DNA from: Pseudomonadota bacterium
GTDB taxonomy: Bacteria; Pseudomonadota; Gammaproteobacteria; Steroidobacterales; Steroidobacteraceae
NCBI GenBank assembly: GCA_023417315.1
Contig: JAEZFW010000024.1
Coordinates: forward strand, 5,945 to 69,944
DNA: 64,000 nucleotides
Reading direction: 5' to 3'
The notes beneath the pieces are model-generated. The model did not search any database, had not been told where the DNA came from, and saw only the letters and a list, made by a program, of their open reading frames with translations. The stretch's first letter is position 1; each line of letters begins with the position of its first letter. Both the position numbers and the translations under genes were made by a program. Positions 43,329 through 52,376 of this stretch are shown here, piece after piece.

Positions 43329-44774
43329 TTAGTGTTGGGAGTGCTCCCTCCGCACACTGAGCTCTGCCGGCTTTAGCACCTTGCCGTTGTTGATCACCGC
43401 GTACACCCGGTGGACAGCGCGGATGTCAGTGAGCGGATCGACTTCGAGGATCACCAGATCCGCCTCGTAGCCTTCCTTGATACGGCCGACACGATCCCCG
43501 ATGCCCATGATGTCGGCCGCTTCGGATGTCGCCATTCGCAGCACGTCCCACGCGGGGATCCCCGCCTCGCGGTGCAACTCCAGCTCGCGGCCATAGAGAA
43601 CACCGCCACCCGCGTCGGTACCCACCATCATGGGAACGCCGGCATCGTGCAACAGGCGTGCGAATGCCTGCACCTTCGGCATCGCGCGGCGCGCTCGCTC
43701 GTAGTCCTCCGATGACCAACCCGCCGCACTCGCGCGCAACTGCGCCTCGTAGACCGCGAACACCTCGGGATCAAACTCCTTGCGCTCAAATTCGGGTAGC
43801 ACGCGGCTGAGATCATCGGTGTGATAGATCAACTCGTTGACGACGAGTGTCAGGTTGACCGCAATTTTCTTCTTCGCAAGCAAATCGACGAGGTTGCGGA
43901 TCAAAGGACCATCATAGTCAGCGAGCTCGAACCACCGGTACATAAACCTGGACGTTTGATCCAATTCGGCCACGTACTTCGCACGCGCGTCAGGTTCAAG
44001 CAGATCCGGACTCGTCGGCAGCGCATGCTCGAGACCATCTATGCCGAGCTCAATCGCGCGCGTCCAGCTCACGCGATTCAAATGAGCAATCGCCTTGAGG
44101 CCGTGTTCGTGCGCAACGCGAATCCCCGTCGCGAGCTCTTGCTCGCTCAGGTCCGTGTAGAGCTTGAAGTACCTCATGCCGAGCGCGGCCTCCTGTGACG
44201 CCGCCGCTTGCCATTCGGCCTCCGTGCGCGGATAGCGGAACATCTCACCCGACATCGGCGGGGGTTGGATCACCGCACCGGCGTGCCGAGCTTCGGGACC
44301 GATCCACGTACCCGAGGCAATCATGCGATCGTAATGTGCATTCGCTACGGGCGACCCGCCGGGATTGCGCACGGTTGTCACGCCTCGTGCGAGCGCGACG
44401 CGGGCGTTGCGCTGGGTGATGCGTTCGTCGATCTTCATCGAGATCACGGGAGCGCCGTCGCGCATTTCTACATCTACGATGCCGGTGGCAGTGACATGCG
44501 CATGCGCGTCGATGAATCCGGGAAGCACGAACCGATCGGTCAAGTCGTGAGCATGCTTAGAGTCGGATAGCCGCGGCGCCTTGCCGGAGCCAATGCGAGA
44601 GATCCGGCCGTTTTCAACGACGACCCACGCGTTCTCGATTCGCTTTTCGGTGGCAGGGTCGATCAGAGTGAACCCATGATAGACATCCGCGCGTGCCGGA
44701 TCGGGCATCGCGGCCTGGGCCATGCCCAAGCTCAGAAGCGCGAATGCATAGCGAAACCCCGTGTGCCCGCCCAT
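43329..44774 (-). CDS. Exported amidohydrolase family protein
   Basis: 481 residues; GGGAG is upstream of the ATG. A signal peptide (1-29) is followed by a beta-sandwich (WVVVENGRISRIG) and the TIM barrel. Metal ligands are typical: HxH (DAHAHV, His91/His93), the Lys of MRYFKLYTDL (bridging), two His (AHLN, LEHAL), and Asp (GTDAGGG). The end has NGKVLK, the composite domain. The family hydrolyses amides or dipeptide- or imidazolone-like bonds; here likely periplasmic. Related proteins are prolidase-like or carnosinase-like, but substrate is not known. Divergent from the ECF sigma gene. Confidence 0.88.
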   Translation of the reverse strand: MGGHTGFRYAFALLSLGMAQAAMPDPARADVYHGFTLIDPATEKRIENAWVVVENGRISRIGSGKAPRLSDSKHAHDLTDRFVLPGFIDAHAHVTATGIVDVEMRDGAPVISMKIDERITQRNARVALARGVTTVRNPGGSPVANAHYDRMIASGTWIGPEARHAGAVIQPPPMSGEMFRYPRTEAEWQAAASQEAALGMRYFKLYTDLSEQELATGIRVAHEHGLKAIAHLNRVSWTRAIELGIDGLEHALPTSPDLLEPDARAKYVAELDQTSRFMYRWFELADYDGPLIRNLVDLLAKKKIAVNLTLVVNELIYHTDDLSRVLPEFERKEFDPEVFAVYEAQLRASAAGWSSEDYERARRAMPKVQAFARLLHDAGVPMMVGTDAGGGVLYGRELELHREAGIPAWDVLRMATSEAADIMGIGDRVGRIKEGYEADLVILEVDPLTDIRAVHRVYAVINNGKVLKPAELSVRREHSQH

Positions 44775-44803
44775 GAAGCTCTCCCAGTGCTCGGCCCATC
44801 GCC

Positions 44804-44818
44804 GACTGACTATCAGTC
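44804..44818. promoter_or_regulatory. 15-bp palindrome in divergent region, possible operator
   Basis: GACTGA-CTA-TCAGTC lies between the amidohydrolase and sigma-factor genes. A second inverted pair, CTTACA (44837-44842) and TGTAAG (44856-44861), lies to the right. Their binding proteins are unknown. Confidence 0.25.
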
Positions 44819-44891
44819 TCGGGGTCGTGCATTTGCCTTACATTCGAACGGCAGTTGTAAGAAGTGTGCTGCTCCAGGGACTATTGCTTGG

Positions 44892-45374
44892 ATGGATGCA
44901 CGCGACGTCATCACCCAATTCGCCCCCGCCCTCGCGCGCGTCGTAGCCTCGTATGAGCGCGACCGCGCTCTGCAGGAGGAGCTGCTGCAGGAGGTTCTGA
45001 TGGCGATTCTCTCTTCGCTGCCCCGATTGGCTCATGCCGACAAATTGAAACCCTTCGTGTTTCGCATTGCGCACAATCGCTGTCTAAGCCATGTCGCCAA
45101 GCGAATGCGCGAACGAGCGCATCAGGAGAGCTTGGACGATCTTGCCGCCGAAGCGGCGAGCCAGGAGCAAGCACTCATCGAACAGGAGCGCGGCGAGCGA
45201 TTACTGGAAGCGATTCGGGGACTCACGCTCCCCTATCGGCAGGTCATGACACTGATCTTGGAAGACCTGAGCTACGACGAGATCGCCGACACACTCGGCA
45301 TCAGCGTGGCCAACGTCGGGATCCGCGTGAACCGTGCCAAGCAACAGCTCAAGGTGCTGCTCGGCCATGAATGA
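44892..45374 (+). CDS. ECF-type RNA polymerase sigma factor
   Basis: 160 residues from the ATG at 44892 (no strong ribosome site; longer frame to 44676 is not conserved). Region 2 (about 20-80): EELLQEVLMAILSSLPRL followed by KPFVFRIAHNRCLSHVAKRMRER, including the -10 recognition helix. Region 4 (about 105-160): LPYRQVMTLILEDLSYDEIADTLG then SVANVGIRVNRAKQQLKVLL. It lacks the extra domains of group 1-3 sigma factors. It overlaps by 8 bases the membrane gene that follows, so they are coupled; that protein could be its regulator. Confidence 0.92.
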   Translation: MDARDVITQFAPALARVVASYERDRALQEELLQEVLMAILSSLPRLAHADKLKPFVFRIAHNRCLSHVAKRMRERAHQESLDDLAAEAASQEQALIEQERGERLLEAIRGLTLPYRQVMTLILEDLSYDEIADTLGISVANVGIRVNRAKQQLKVLLGHE

Positions 45375-45954
45375 CAACTTCATCCGTAGTTTGCAGAGTG
45401 ACTGGCAATCGCAAGACCACGACGCGGCTCGAGTCTTGCGTCGCTTACGTCGCACGCGGTGGATGCCGCATATCGTGCTCGGTTCGGAGATAGCGGGTTG
45501 TGCTGTCGCGCTGTTCGTCGGAATCTGGTTTGCCTGGGTTGCGGCGCATACCGAGGAGCACAAGCTCTTGTTTGCCTTGAGTGCTGGAGTGATGTTGATC
45601 GCGACTCCCGCGCTTTGTGCTGCCACCGTGATAGCGCGACGTCACAGCCTCGCATGGGACGCCGAAACGCCTGAAACGCTCTTGCGCGTCGGCATGCGCC
45701 GCGCCGAGTCCTCGCTTTCGGCAATTCGCATCGGGCGTTGGCATATCGCAATCATCGCGCTTTTCGTGACGACGCTCTGGGTCCTCGAGGCGATCGGCCT
45801 TATTCATGCCTTCGGATTTCTCATCTTCTACACTGCGGTTTGTCTGATTCTATCGACCGTAGCGTGGCTCTGGATGACGTGGCGAGAGAAACGCCTGCGC
45901 CTCGAGCGCGCGGTGTTAGTTAGATTGTTGGCCGCGCTGCAAGTCGACGCCTGA
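45367..45954 (+). CDS. Membrane protein coupled to the ECF sigma factor, candidate anti-sigma factor
   Basis: 195 residues; ATG at 45367 lies within the sigma-factor end. A short cytoplasmic N-terminus (FIRSLQSDWQSQDHDAARVLRRLRRTRW, rich in Arg) precedes four transmembrane helices (about 38-60, 67-85, 120-140, 145-165). There is no Zn-binding HxxxCxxC motif of ZAS anti-sigma factors. Yet the gene position, overlap and N-terminal amphipathic domain suggest that it controls the sigma factor. Function is inferred from position only. Confidence 0.65.
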   Translation: MNDNFIRSLQSDWQSQDHDAARVLRRLRRTRWMPHIVLGSEIAGCAVALFVGIWFAWVAAHTEEHKLLFALSAGVMLIATPALCAATVIARRHSLAWDAETPETLLRVGMRRAESSLSAIRIGRWHIAIIALFVTTLWVLEAIGLIHAFGFLIFYTAVCLILSTVAWLWMTWREKRLRLERAVLVRLLAALQVDA

Positions 45955-46146
45955 GACGCGAAATCTCATCGGGTCTTGGAAGCTGATTCTGCACGTCCGC
46001 CACCAGCGTGGACTTGCTGCACCTGCACTTTGACGCGCGCCGCATGATTCATGGAGGAATTCGATTTTCCTGTCAGGTTCGTGCGCAACGCAAGCGCGGT
46101 GCGAGTAGGATCAGAAACAATCAGGGAAGGGCGCGGGAGAGCAATC

Positions 46147-47649
46147 ATGCCTGCACGCTCGGTGCTACGCTTGCTGCGGGTCTTCATCAGTGCCGTACTG
46201 CTCGCAGCGACGCTCGCCAACGCGGCGGAAAATATACCCAGCGCACCTTCGACGCAGACGCCCTCAGAGACACCCTCGTCATCAGCGAACCCGAGCACCG
46301 CGTCGCAAGCACTAGAGGGAATCGGGACGCAGATCGATCGTATCGTCGCGGAGGAGATGACGGCCCAACGCATTCCGGGTCTTGCCCTCGCGGTGATCTC
46401 GCGCGGCGAGATCTTACGTGCAAGCGGCTACGGTTTCGCGAACGTCGAGCATCGGGTGCCCGTATCGCGCCAGACTGTTTTTCAGTCCGCCTCGCTCGGC
46501 AAGATGTTTACAGCCGCGGCCATCATGCTGCTCGTGGAGGACGGAAAGCTCTCGCTTGAAGATTCGGTCGCACGCTTCTTTCCTGAAGCGCCTGCCGCAT
46601 GGCGATCGATCACGTTGCGACACTTGCTCACGCACACATCGGGAATACCGGACTACATCGACGGCACGCTGGACCTTCGCAAGGACTTCACGGAAGAAGA
46701 ATTCGTGGGCAAGACCTTCGCAATGACGCTCGAGTTCCCGGCCGGCAAACGCTGGAACTACAGCAACACGGGTTACGTGCTGCTTGGGTTCATCGTGCAT
46801 CGCGCATCAGGCAAGTTGTACGGCGACCTTCTGCGCGAGCGCGTGTTCACGCCTCTAGGCATGTCGAGCGCCCGCGTCATCAGCGAAGAGGATATCGTGG
46901 AGCACCGCGCTGCTGGCTATCGAATCGTAAATGAGCAGCTCAAGAATCAACCGTGGGTGGCGCCGACGCTGAACACGACTGCCGACGGCGCGCTGTACCT
47001 CTCGGCGGATGACTTGATTCGTTGGGATCGCGCGGTGCGCGAGCGCGCACTGCTCAAGCCATCGAGCTGGGAAGCAATTCTCACACCGGTGAGATTGGCG
47101 AGCGGTAAACCGTTTCCGTACGGGTTTGGCTGGGGCTTGCCCGATGGCCCCGGACCGGCGCGCATTGGTCACACTGGCCACACGTGGGGCTTCACTACCG
47201 CCTACGTGCATCTGCTCGAGGAGGACCTCACGGTCCTGATGCTTTGCAATCTGGACGGAGTTGACGAAACGCAGATCACGCGGCGAGTTGCCGGCGTGAT
47301 CGTGCCTGCGATTCTGACCCGGCGAAGTCCGCAAACCGATCCGGACCCTGCACTGGCGCAACGCGTACTCGAACTGATTCGACAGTCAGCGACCGGCACG
47401 CTGCGCGCCGAAGATTTCGAATGGCTACGCGCAGGCGCGCTCGCGTACATGAACAAGCAATATAAAGTTCAGCTGCAGGGCATGAGCTCATTTGACAGAC
47501 TGTCGCTGCTCGAGCGTCGAGAAGTGGGCGATGACTTGCACGTCGAGTATCGAGCTCGCAGCGGGAACAAGACATTCATCGCGACTGCGGAGGTGAGCCC
47601 CAGCGGCCGATTCACATTCTTCGATGTACGGCCCGAGATCCCAGACTGA
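46147..47649 (+). CDS. Serine hydrolase, class C beta-lactamase-like, exported
   Basis: 500 residues from the ATG at 46147, with GGGAGAG upstream. Signal peptide (LRVFISAVLLAATLANAAE). The SxxK motif is SLGK (Ser116/Lys119), YSN is intact (WNYSNTGYV) and the third box HTG (IGHTGHTWG) is present, so the active site is complete. A low-complexity Pro/Ser/Thr stretch (30-55) links the domain to the signal peptide. The C-terminal 100 residues (ALAQRVLELI onward) form an extra domain with a YKVQLQGM motif. Likely a periplasmic esterase or D-amino-acid peptidase. Convergent with the P-type ATPase. Confidence 0.85.
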   Translation: MPARSVLRLLRVFISAVLLAATLANAAENIPSAPSTQTPSETPSSSANPSTASQALEGIGTQIDRIVAEEMTAQRIPGLALAVISRGEILRASGYGFANVEHRVPVSRQTVFQSASLGKMFTAAAIMLLVEDGKLSLEDSVARFFPEAPAAWRSITLRHLLTHTSGIPDYIDGTLDLRKDFTEEEFVGKTFAMTLEFPAGKRWNYSNTGYVLLGFIVHRASGKLYGDLLRERVFTPLGMSSARVISEEDIVEHRAAGYRIVNEQLKNQPWVAPTLNTTADGALYLSADDLIRWDRAVRERALLKPSSWEAILTPVRLASGKPFPYGFGWGLPDGPGPARIGHTGHTWGFTTAYVHLLEEDLTVLMLCNLDGVDETQITRRVAGVIVPAILTRRSPQTDPDPALAQRVLELIRQSATGTLRAEDFEWLRAGALAYMNKQYKVQLQGMSSFDRLSLLERREVGDDLHVEYRARSGNKTFIATAEVSPSGRFTFFDVRPEIPD

Positions 47650-47719
47650 CGGGTTGAGATTCCGCGGAAACCTCAGTAAGCGCGCATGAAAGGAAGCTGC
47701 GTTTGTCACATTGCAAGCT

Positions 47720-50212
47720 TCACACTTCGATGCGTGCTCTTCGAGCTTGCCATGAGATGAAGCCAGCGATGAGCCCAGGGAGCACGCCTGCCGCACCCGC
47801 AAGCAGCCAGTCGTCTGCATGCAGCGGCTCCAAGTGCAGCATGCGCGCCAGCGGGTCGACTTGTACGAATACGATCGCAGAAAGAAGCGCTGCTGCAGCA
47901 GCAAGGAGCGCACTCCGCGCGCGTACACCGCTGAGACCGAGTGTCACGGCCGCGCTGGAGACGATCAGTACGATCATGGCCATGCTGCGTGCGTGCTCGA
48001 TATTCTGAGTCGGTCCGAGACTGCGGACATAGCCAAGCACGATTGCGGTCGTGACGAGGAGCCCTACGATGGCGATAACCGTCCACTCGGCACGATCGAA
48101 GAATCGCCGGTGCGCCCCACGCCTGATATGCACGAGCCGGTGTGACGGCGGCAGTTGCGGAAACACCAGCAGCGCCGTGGGATGAATCATCAGCTCGAAC
48201 CAGACGATGTGCACCGGCAAGTACAGAAGCGGATAACCCGCAAACGGGATGAAGGCTGCCGTGAGCACCAGTGGAATGTGCACCATCAATAAATAGGCGA
48301 AGCTGCGTTTCAAGTTCTCGAAGAGCTGTCGCCCCTCGGAGATCGCATTGATGATCGTGCGAAAGTCATCATCGAGCAGCACGATCGAGGCGACCTCGCG
48401 CGCGCTACGGGTCCCCCGCTCTCCCATCGCGATTCCGATATCCGCGCCTTGCAAAGCGGGGACGTCATTCACGCCATCACCGGTGACCGCGACGGTTTCA
48501 CCAGCCGCTTGCAGCGCGCGAACCAGCTCGAGCTTCTGCATCGGAATGCAGCGGGCGATGACATCGAACGCGTCGAGTCCCGCGGCGCGATCGGCTCGCA
48601 AGTACTCTGGCAAGTCTGGCCCGTCGATCACACGCGGCGGATGTGTGCCAATGCCAAGCTTGGCGGCAACCGCAGCAGCCGTCGCGGGATGATCGCCGGT
48701 GACCATGATGACGCGAATCCCAGCCGCCTGTGCTGCTTTCACAGCTGTGGCCGCCGTTGATCTCACGGGATCCTCGAAGGCGAGCAAGCCCAAGAAGGCA
48801 TAGTCGCGATCCGGCTCGCCGCCGTGCCAGCGTTCGAGTGAACGCGCGGCGCACGCGATGACCTTCTGACCGGCTGAGGCAAGTTCCATCGTTCGCTCGA
48901 GCCACGTGTCACGCTCAACCTGCGAGAGCGTCGTCATGCTCAGGATCGTTTCGGGCGCGCCCTTTGCTGCTGCGATCACCCCGAGCTTCGGATCTCGAAC
49001 GATGCCGACTTCGCGGCGCCGATCTTCCGTGAACGGGAACGTCGCGAGGCGCTCACCTAGTACGGTCAGGCCGCGCGCGAGCACTGCGCGATCCATCGGG
49101 TCGTTACTGCCAGCGCGCGATGCGATCGAGGCAGCCATGAGCAATCGCTCATCGGCCCCGGCGTCTGCGGTTAGAACATGCGCGAGATCCAGCCGCCCCT
49201 CCGTGAGCGTTCCTGTCTTATCCGAACAAATGCAGGTCACACGCCCAATGTTTTCGACGGCAACGGCGCGGCGCACGAGCGCGCTTCGACGCGCCAGACG
49301 ATAGACACCGATGCTCAGAAAGAATGTGAAGACGAGGGGAAATTCTTCCGGCAGAGCCGCCACTGCCAATGTGACTGCACTGAGCAGCGCATCGACCAGT
49401 CCATGCCCCTGCAGATAGCGCGTTGCAGCGAGCGCGATGCACATCAGCGCTGCTGCAACGATCAAGGTGATGACGAGCGAGGACAGCGCCTGTTGTAGTT
49501 GTGTTCGCTCGTGCGCGCCCGACTGCGCTGAGCGCACGATCTGACCATACAGCGTCTCAGCGCCCGTGAATACGACGTACAAGCGGGCTTCACCCGTCAG
49601 CACGCGTGTTCCGGCAGCACCCCAGCTTTCGTGCTCGATGGCCCATTCGGCCGAAGCGGCCTCTCCTCGATCTTCATCAACCCGCCACGTGTATGCGTGC
49701 TTGCGCACAGGGAGCGCCTCCCCGGTCAACGCGGATTCGTCAACCTGCACATCCTCGCTGGCGATCAACACACCATCGGCTGGAAAGGATTCGGATTCCC
49801 GGACGACTACGACATCACCCGGCACGAGGTCGCTCGACGGCACCTGAGTGAGTGCGCCTTCTCGCAGGACTTGGGCCTGTGCGGCCAGTTGGCCGGCGAG
49901 TCCTTCGGTGCTCGCCTGTGTACGACGATGTAGATAGGCGTCGATTCCGACGATAGGGATGAGCGCCACCGCCAAGATCGCCGCTTCGACATAGTCTCCA
50001 AGCCATGCAAACAGCACTGCGGTTGCAACGAGAAACCAGATCATCGGGTCGCGCGCGGTATCGCGCACGACATGGCGCCATCCGGACGGGGGCGTGACGA
50101 CGATGTCGTTGCGGCCGAAGCGGCTGCGGCTCGCGATGACCTCCGCCTGCGTCAATCCGCGTGGCTCGCCAGAGGCGATCTCGACTCGTTCGGCAGGCAC
50201 GCTGTGGAGCAT
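47720..50212 (-). CDS. Cation-transporting P-type ATPase
   Basis: 830 residues. Phosphorylation loop CSDKTGTLTEG (Asp331), actuator TGEALPV, hinge VTGDGVNDVPAL, and helix 4 PEEFP, which matches P2-type (Ca/Na/K) pumps rather than the CPC pattern of copper or zinc pumps. The cation-transporting C-terminal domain has helices around 640-830 with a HPTALLVF region. N-terminus (RGLTQAEVIASRSRFGRND) is the standard N-domain cap. It is an inner-membrane pump; the ion is unknown. Divergent from the DUF302 gene. Length 830 is short for a P2 family member. Confidence 0.9.
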   Translation of the reverse strand: MLHSVPAERVEIASGEPRGLTQAEVIASRSRFGRNDIVVTPPSGWRHVVRDTARDPMIWFLVATAVLFAWLGDYVEAAILAVALIPIVGIDAYLHRRTQASTEGLAGQLAAQAQVLREGALTQVPSSDLVPGDVVVVRESESFPADGVLIASEDVQVDESALTGEALPVRKHAYTWRVDEDRGEAASAEWAIEHESWGAAGTRVLTGEARLYVVFTGAETLYGQIVRSAQSGAHERTQLQQALSSLVITLIVAAALMCIALAATRYLQGHGLVDALLSAVTLAVAALPEEFPLVFTFFLSIGVYRLARRSALVRRAVAVENIGRVTCICSDKTGTLTEGRLDLAHVLTADAGADERLLMAASIASRAGSNDPMDRAVLARGLTVLGERLATFPFTEDRRREVGIVRDPKLGVIAAAKGAPETILSMTTLSQVERDTWLERTMELASAGQKVIACAARSLERWHGGEPDRDYAFLGLLAFEDPVRSTAATAVKAAQAAGIRVIMVTGDHPATAAAVAAKLGIGTHPPRVIDGPDLPEYLRADRAAGLDAFDVIARCIPMQKLELVRALQAAGETVAVTGDGVNDVPALQGADIGIAMGERGTRSAREVASIVLLDDDFRTIINAISEGRQLFENLKRSFAYLLMVHIPLVLTAAFIPFAGYPLLYLPVHIVWFELMIHPTALLVFPQLPPSHRLVHIRRGAHRRFFDRAEWTVIAIVGLLVTTAIVLGYVRSLGPTQNIEHARSMAMIVLIVSSAAVTLGLSGVRARSALLAAAAALLSAIVFVQVDPLARMLHLEPLHADDWLLAGAAGVLPGLIAGFISWQARRARIEV

Positions 50213-50394
50213 GAGGTCACGCCATTCGCCACCTGAGATCGCACTACTGTACTTACAAATTCAACTACGCGTCAGCGCTAACTCCGTGCCACATCTGCGT
50301 AATGACTCTAAACGCCACCCGATGACACTGTAGATCAGGGTTGGAACCGCAACTGAGAGCCGCGGAATACGCACGGGCGTGGAGGACGACTGTC

Positions 50395-50784
50395 ATGTCT
50401 TACTACTTGGCGAAGACCGTCCACGGTCCATTCGATCGCGTTCTGGCCAATGTCATCGAGCACCTGAAGTCCGAAGGCTTCGGAGTCCTCACGGATATCG
50501 ATGTGCAAGCGACGCTGAAGAGCAAGATCGGCGCGGAGATTCCGAAGTATCGGATCCTGGGTGCCTGCAATCCCGGATTCGCGCACGAGGCGCTCAAGGT
50601 CGAAGACAAGCTCGGGGTGCTGCTTCCCTGCAATGTCATCGTGCGCGAGACGGCTGACGGACGAATCGAGGTGGCGAGTGTCGATCCGGTCATTGCGATG
50701 GAACGCACCGGAAACCCTGCGCTCGCGACCACGGCCGGGGAAGTCCGACGTCGGTTGTCAAACGTGATTGGCGCGCTTCACTGA
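50395..50784 (+). CDS. DUF302 family protein
   Basis: 129 residues from the ATG at 50395 (GGAGG upstream). Landmarks: KTVHGPFDRVLANVIEHLKSEGFGVLTDIDVQATLK, the DUF302 N-terminal helix; KYRILGACNPGFAHEAL, the conserved CNP loop; LPCNVIVRE, the conserved Cys-Asn; then ASVDPVIAM. The fold is small alpha/beta. It is found across proteobacteria and can be fused to other domains; it may be a metal or redox chaperone, but nothing is proven. Stands alone, divergent from the P-type ATPase. Confidence 0.88.
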   Translation: MSYYLAKTVHGPFDRVLANVIEHLKSEGFGVLTDIDVQATLKSKIGAEIPKYRILGACNPGFAHEALKVEDKLGVLLPCNVIVRETADGRIEVASVDPVIAMERTGNPALATTAGEVRRRLSNVIGALH

Positions 50785-50853
50785 GGTACTCCGCAACCGC
50801 GGTGCTCATCGACTTAGGACGCGAGCCCTGCCCCATCGGCCATCGCGCCCTCA

Positions 50854-50883
50854 TTTAAGGATCCTTTAAGCCGCGAGTAATAC
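50854..50883 (+). promoter_or_regulatory. PmrA/QseB-type box and promoter of the cytochrome b-QseBC-like operon
   Basis: TTTAAG-GATCC-TTTAAG (50854-50870) exactly fits the PmrA/BasR direct-repeat consensus (HTTAAK-N5-HTTAAK). Seven bases later a -10-like TAATAC lies at 50878-50883. The response regulator at 51702 is a QseB/PmrA-type protein, so this is probably its own operator. The box is upstream of the operon that contains it. Confidence 0.65.
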
Positions 50884-50912
50884 GGTGCATCCATGTGGAG
50901 GATGCACCGTAT
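50880..50912 (+). repeat. 13-bp perfect inverted repeat over the -10/leader
   Basis: ATACGGTGCATCC (50880-50892) and its exact complement (50900-50912) flank a 7-base loop (ATGTGGA). It overlaps the -10 hexamer and would form a strong hairpin at the 5' end of the mRNA. It could be an operator for a second regulator or a structured leader. No T-run follows. Confidence 0.6.
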
Positions 50913-50984
50913 GTCTGTTCGCATCGTCGGCTTGCGGGTGAGCGGCGTTCTCCACCGTCGCTCAACTCCCGAAAGAGGTCCATC

Positions 50985-51698
50985 ATGAGTAACGGAGCTG
51001 TCGCCAAAGTGCGCGTTTGGGATCTACCCACGCGAGTTTTCCATTGGTCGCTTGCGCTTTCCTTCTTCGGCGCATATTTGCTTGCCGAATCTGAGCGGGT
51101 TCTTCACCTGCACGTGATGTTCGGCTACACCGTCGTAGCACTCGTTCTGTTTCGACTGGTATGGGGTTTTCTCGGGACTCCCTACGCGCGGTTTCGCTCC
51201 TTTGTGTTTGGTCCGCGCGCAGTCGCCGACCATCTCAAAGGACTTGCGCACGGCGATGTTCGTGAGCATCCCGGCCACACGCCGGCTGGCAGTTGGGCGA
51301 TCTGGCTCATGCTGGTCCTCGCGCTCGTGACCGGCGCGAGCGGCTATCTCCACTTCAACGAAATCGGCGGCGAGGCCATGGAGGAGGTGCACGAAGTCGC
51401 AGCCAACGCGTGGCTGTTCGTCGTGTTCGTTCACGTCGCCGGCGTGATCGTCAGCAGCATCGCCGAACGTCAGAACCTCGTCCGCGCGATGTTGACCGGC
51501 TACAAGAAGCTGAGCGGCACCGTCCCGAATGTGCGTAACGCGAGTCTGACGGGAGCACTGATGCTCGCAGGCATCCTGGCCTTCTGGGGTCTCACGACCG
51601 TCTCTGGACAGACACCCAATCTGCCTTCGTGGGCGGGTACGCAGTCGGTAGTGGAGTCTCCCCGCTTGTCGTACGAGCACGATTCGGACGACGATTGA
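50985..51698 (+). CDS. Cytochrome b561-like (cytochrome b/b6 domain) membrane protein
   Basis: 237 residues from ATG 50985, with AGAGG upstream. Four transmembrane helices with haem-ligand His residues: His20 (RVFHWSLALSF), His43 (LHLHVMFGYTVVALV), His136 (VHEVAANAWLFVV), His150 (VHVAGVIVSS). A fifth helix near the C-terminus (LTGALMLAGILAFWGLT) precedes an acidic tail (EHDSDDD). This family shuttles electrons between membrane and soluble donors. It heads a three-gene operon with the QseBC-like pair, 3 bases before the response regulator. The box at 50854 controls it. Confidence 0.87.
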   Translation: MSNGAVAKVRVWDLPTRVFHWSLALSFFGAYLLAESERVLHLHVMFGYTVVALVLFRLVWGFLGTPYARFRSFVFGPRAVADHLKGLAHGDVREHPGHTPAGSWAIWLMLVLALVTGASGYLHFNEIGGEAMEEVHEVAANAWLFVVFVHVAGVIVSSIAERQNLVRAMLTGYKKLSGTVPNVRNASLTGALMLAGILAFWGLTTVSGQTPNLPSWAGTQSVVESPRLSYEHDSDDD

Positions 51699-51701
51699 AC
51701 T

Positions 51702-52376
51702 ATGAGGATTCTGCTGGCGGAGGATGAGGCTCTCCTCGGCGCCGCGTTGCGCGAAGGCTTGCAGCACGCGGGCTTCGCAGTCGACTGGTTTCGCGACGGC
51801 GCCGCAGCGCGCGCAGCGCTCGAGACCGAGCAGTTTGCGGGCGTCGTGCTCGATCTCGGGCTGCCAAAACTGGCCGGCTTGGAGCTGCTTCGCGGGTTGC
51901 GAGCGAAACGCGATGCGACTCCAGTGCTGGTGCTCACCGCCCGAGATGCTGTTGAAGACCGCGTCAAAGGACTCGATCTCGGAGCGGATGACTATGTGGT
52001 CAAGCCTGTCGCGATCGCCGAGCTCGCAGCCAGACTCCGTGCGTTGATTCGCCGCTCGCAAGGACTCGCATCCGGAGTCCTGAACGTCGGGGAGCTCGTA
52101 CTCGACATGGCGAGCCGCTCCGTGCTGTTTCAAGGTGAGCCCGTACAGCTCTCGGCTCGTGAGTTTGCCGTCTTGCGTGAGCTGATGCTCAACGCCGGCC
52201 GCGTGCTCACGCGAGAGCAACTCGAGGCGAGCCTGTATGAGTGGAGCCGCACGCTCGAGAGCAATGCCATCGAGGTGTACGTTCACCACCTTCGCCGCAA
52301 GCTGCATCCCGATGTCATACGCACGATCCGCGGTGTCGGCTATCTGATGCCCGTGCGAAGACCAACTGATCCATGA
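51702..52376 (+). CDS. Response regulator, OmpR/PhoB type, QseB/PmrA-like
   Basis: 224 residues, starting 3 bases after the preceding stop. Receiver domain: acidic pair LLAEDEALLG, phospho-acceptor Asp51 (VVLDLGLPK), VLTARDAVEDRVKGL (Thr) and YVVKPVAIAE (Lys). The DNA-binding winged helix: SREFAVL-type (SAREFAVLRELMLNAGRVLTREQL), SNAIEVYVHHLRRKL, RGVGYLM. The whole reads very much like QseB/PmrA of E. coli. It probably binds the TTTAAG-N5-TTTAAG box at 50854. Overlaps the kinase by 4 bases (ATGA). Confidence 0.94.
   Translation: MRILLAEDEALLGAALREGLQHAGFAVDWFRDGAAARAALETEQFAGVVLDLGLPKLAGLELLRGLRAKRDATPVLVLTARDAVEDRVKGLDLGADDYVVKPVAIAELAARLRALIRRSQGLASGVLNVGELVLDMASRSVLFQGEPVQLSAREFAVLRELMLNAGRVLTREQLEASLYEWSRTLESNAIEVYVHHLRRKLHPDVIRTIRGVGYLMPVRRPTDP

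Noticed and set aside
47650..47719. Terminator between convergent serine hydrolase and ATPase genes
   Set aside because: No stem with T-run was found in the 70-base gap.
51024..52307. Long leftward open frame (427 codons) opposite the cytochrome b and response regulator genes
   Set aside because: It is the antisense shadow of GC-rich coding sequence: no ribosome site, Gln/His-rich composition and no motif, while the rightward frames have clear domains.
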